Assembly (NCBI GenBank): GCA_009380025.1
Contig: WHSP01000011.1
Location: 1-57,504 of the forward strand
Direction: 5' to 3'
Length of the DNA stretch: 57,504 nucleotides
Source: Gemmatimonas sp.
GTDB lineage: Bacteria > Gemmatimonadota > Gemmatimonadetes > Longimicrobiales > Longimicrobiaceae
Positions 57,381 to 57,504 of the stretch are shown piece after piece. Position numbers and translations under genes: made by a program. Every line of letters begins with the position of its first letter. The stretch's first letter is position 1. Below the pieces are notes generated by a model that saw nothing but the letters and a program-made list of their open reading frames with translations, was not told the origin of the DNA and made no database searches.

Positions 57381-57504
57381 TGTCAAGCACGGATAGAAAT
57401 GTCCCCCGGATTCAACGGATAGAAATGTCCCCTGGTTTTGAAGGGTGAGTTTCCACGCGCTGCTGCGGAGAGCCCCTTGGGATCGCTCGCAGCAGCAGCG
57501 TGTG
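57381..57504. mobile_element. Insertion-sequence terminus at the window edge
   Basis: TGTCAAGCAC (57381-57390) is followed by GGATAGAAATGTCCCC twice (57391-57406 and 57417-57432, spacing 26). Short repeats of this GATAGAAATGTCC type are seen at ends of IS21/IS481-like elements. A further inverted pair, CACGCGCTGCTGCG (57454-57467) against CGCAGCAGCAGCGTGTG (57488-57504), reaches the window end. No transposase is included. The family call is tentative. Confidence 0.55.

Overview
The window is GC-rich (by eye) bacterial chromosomal DNA. Gene content and order best fit the phylum Gemmatimonadota or a close relative in the FCB group. Evidence: a compact purine operon with purS and a small PurL, a eukaryotic-type adenylosuccinate lyase, pssA inside the pur operon, tandem SurA-like foldases ahead of pdxA, an ftsE-ftsX-envC-holB-moaC run, and a YpdA-type reductase usually paired with bacillithiol. 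No 16S or other rRNA is present, so the phylum is an inference. Both window ends lie in transposable-element remnants (an IS91-type transposase tail at the left, an IS terminus at the right), as expected if assembly stopped at repeats.

Layout. 1-4.4 kb: IS91 remnant, an ArsR-SRPBCC fusion regulator with its operator, decayed aminotransferase and acetyltransferase pieces, a LytS/LytTR-type two-component pair and a GNAT acetyltransferase. 4.7-5.75 kb: remains of an ABC importer. About 5.75-11.8 kb: a block that looks actinobacterial, entered and left through broken genes (mycothiol-dependent isomerase fragment, SMP-30 lactonase, RibD-like reductases, HxlR regulator with a large palindromic operator, metallo-beta-lactamase-fold enzyme, TetR pseudogene, PAS protein). 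It is either a decaying horizontally acquired island or an assembly chimera. 11.75-13.15 kb: two IS110-family remnants and a truncated PadR gene.

13.3-23.9 kb: truA, then a plus-strand, mostly overlapping purine series: purB, M32 carboxypeptidase, purC, pssA, purS, purQ, purL, purF. Together these encode most steps from PRPP to AMP and IMP intermediates. 24.0-31.4 kb (minus strand): YpdA-like reductase, a STAS-like protein, cyclophilin and a STAS-plus-GHKL-ATPase protein that look like a switch module, then pfkB and ROK sugar kinases and lepA.

31.7-40.9 kb: a phenylalanine/tyrosine catabolic cluster: hpd, phenylalanine hydroxylase, hmgA, an aminotransferase, acetoacetyl-CoA synthetase, an uncharacterised protein and fumarylacetoacetase. 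It should take Phe/Tyr to fumarate and acetoacetyl-CoA. No recognisable maleylacetoacetate isomerase is present, and an unknown protein sits translationally coupled to fumarylacetoacetase. This is the most interesting functional gap in the window.

41.1-44.5 kb: envelope and secreted proteins (ZU5-like lipoprotein, M28 peptidase, DUF4384-type protein with an Arg/Pro-rich tail). 45-57.2 kb: mfd, two parvulin-type foldases, an S4 RNA-binding protein, pdxA, ftsE, ftsX, an EnvC-like amidase activator, holB, moaC and a gene cut off by an IS terminus. Intergenic gaps carry several families of imperfect palindromes that look like dispersed non-coding repeats. No tRNA, rRNA or CRISPR array was seen.
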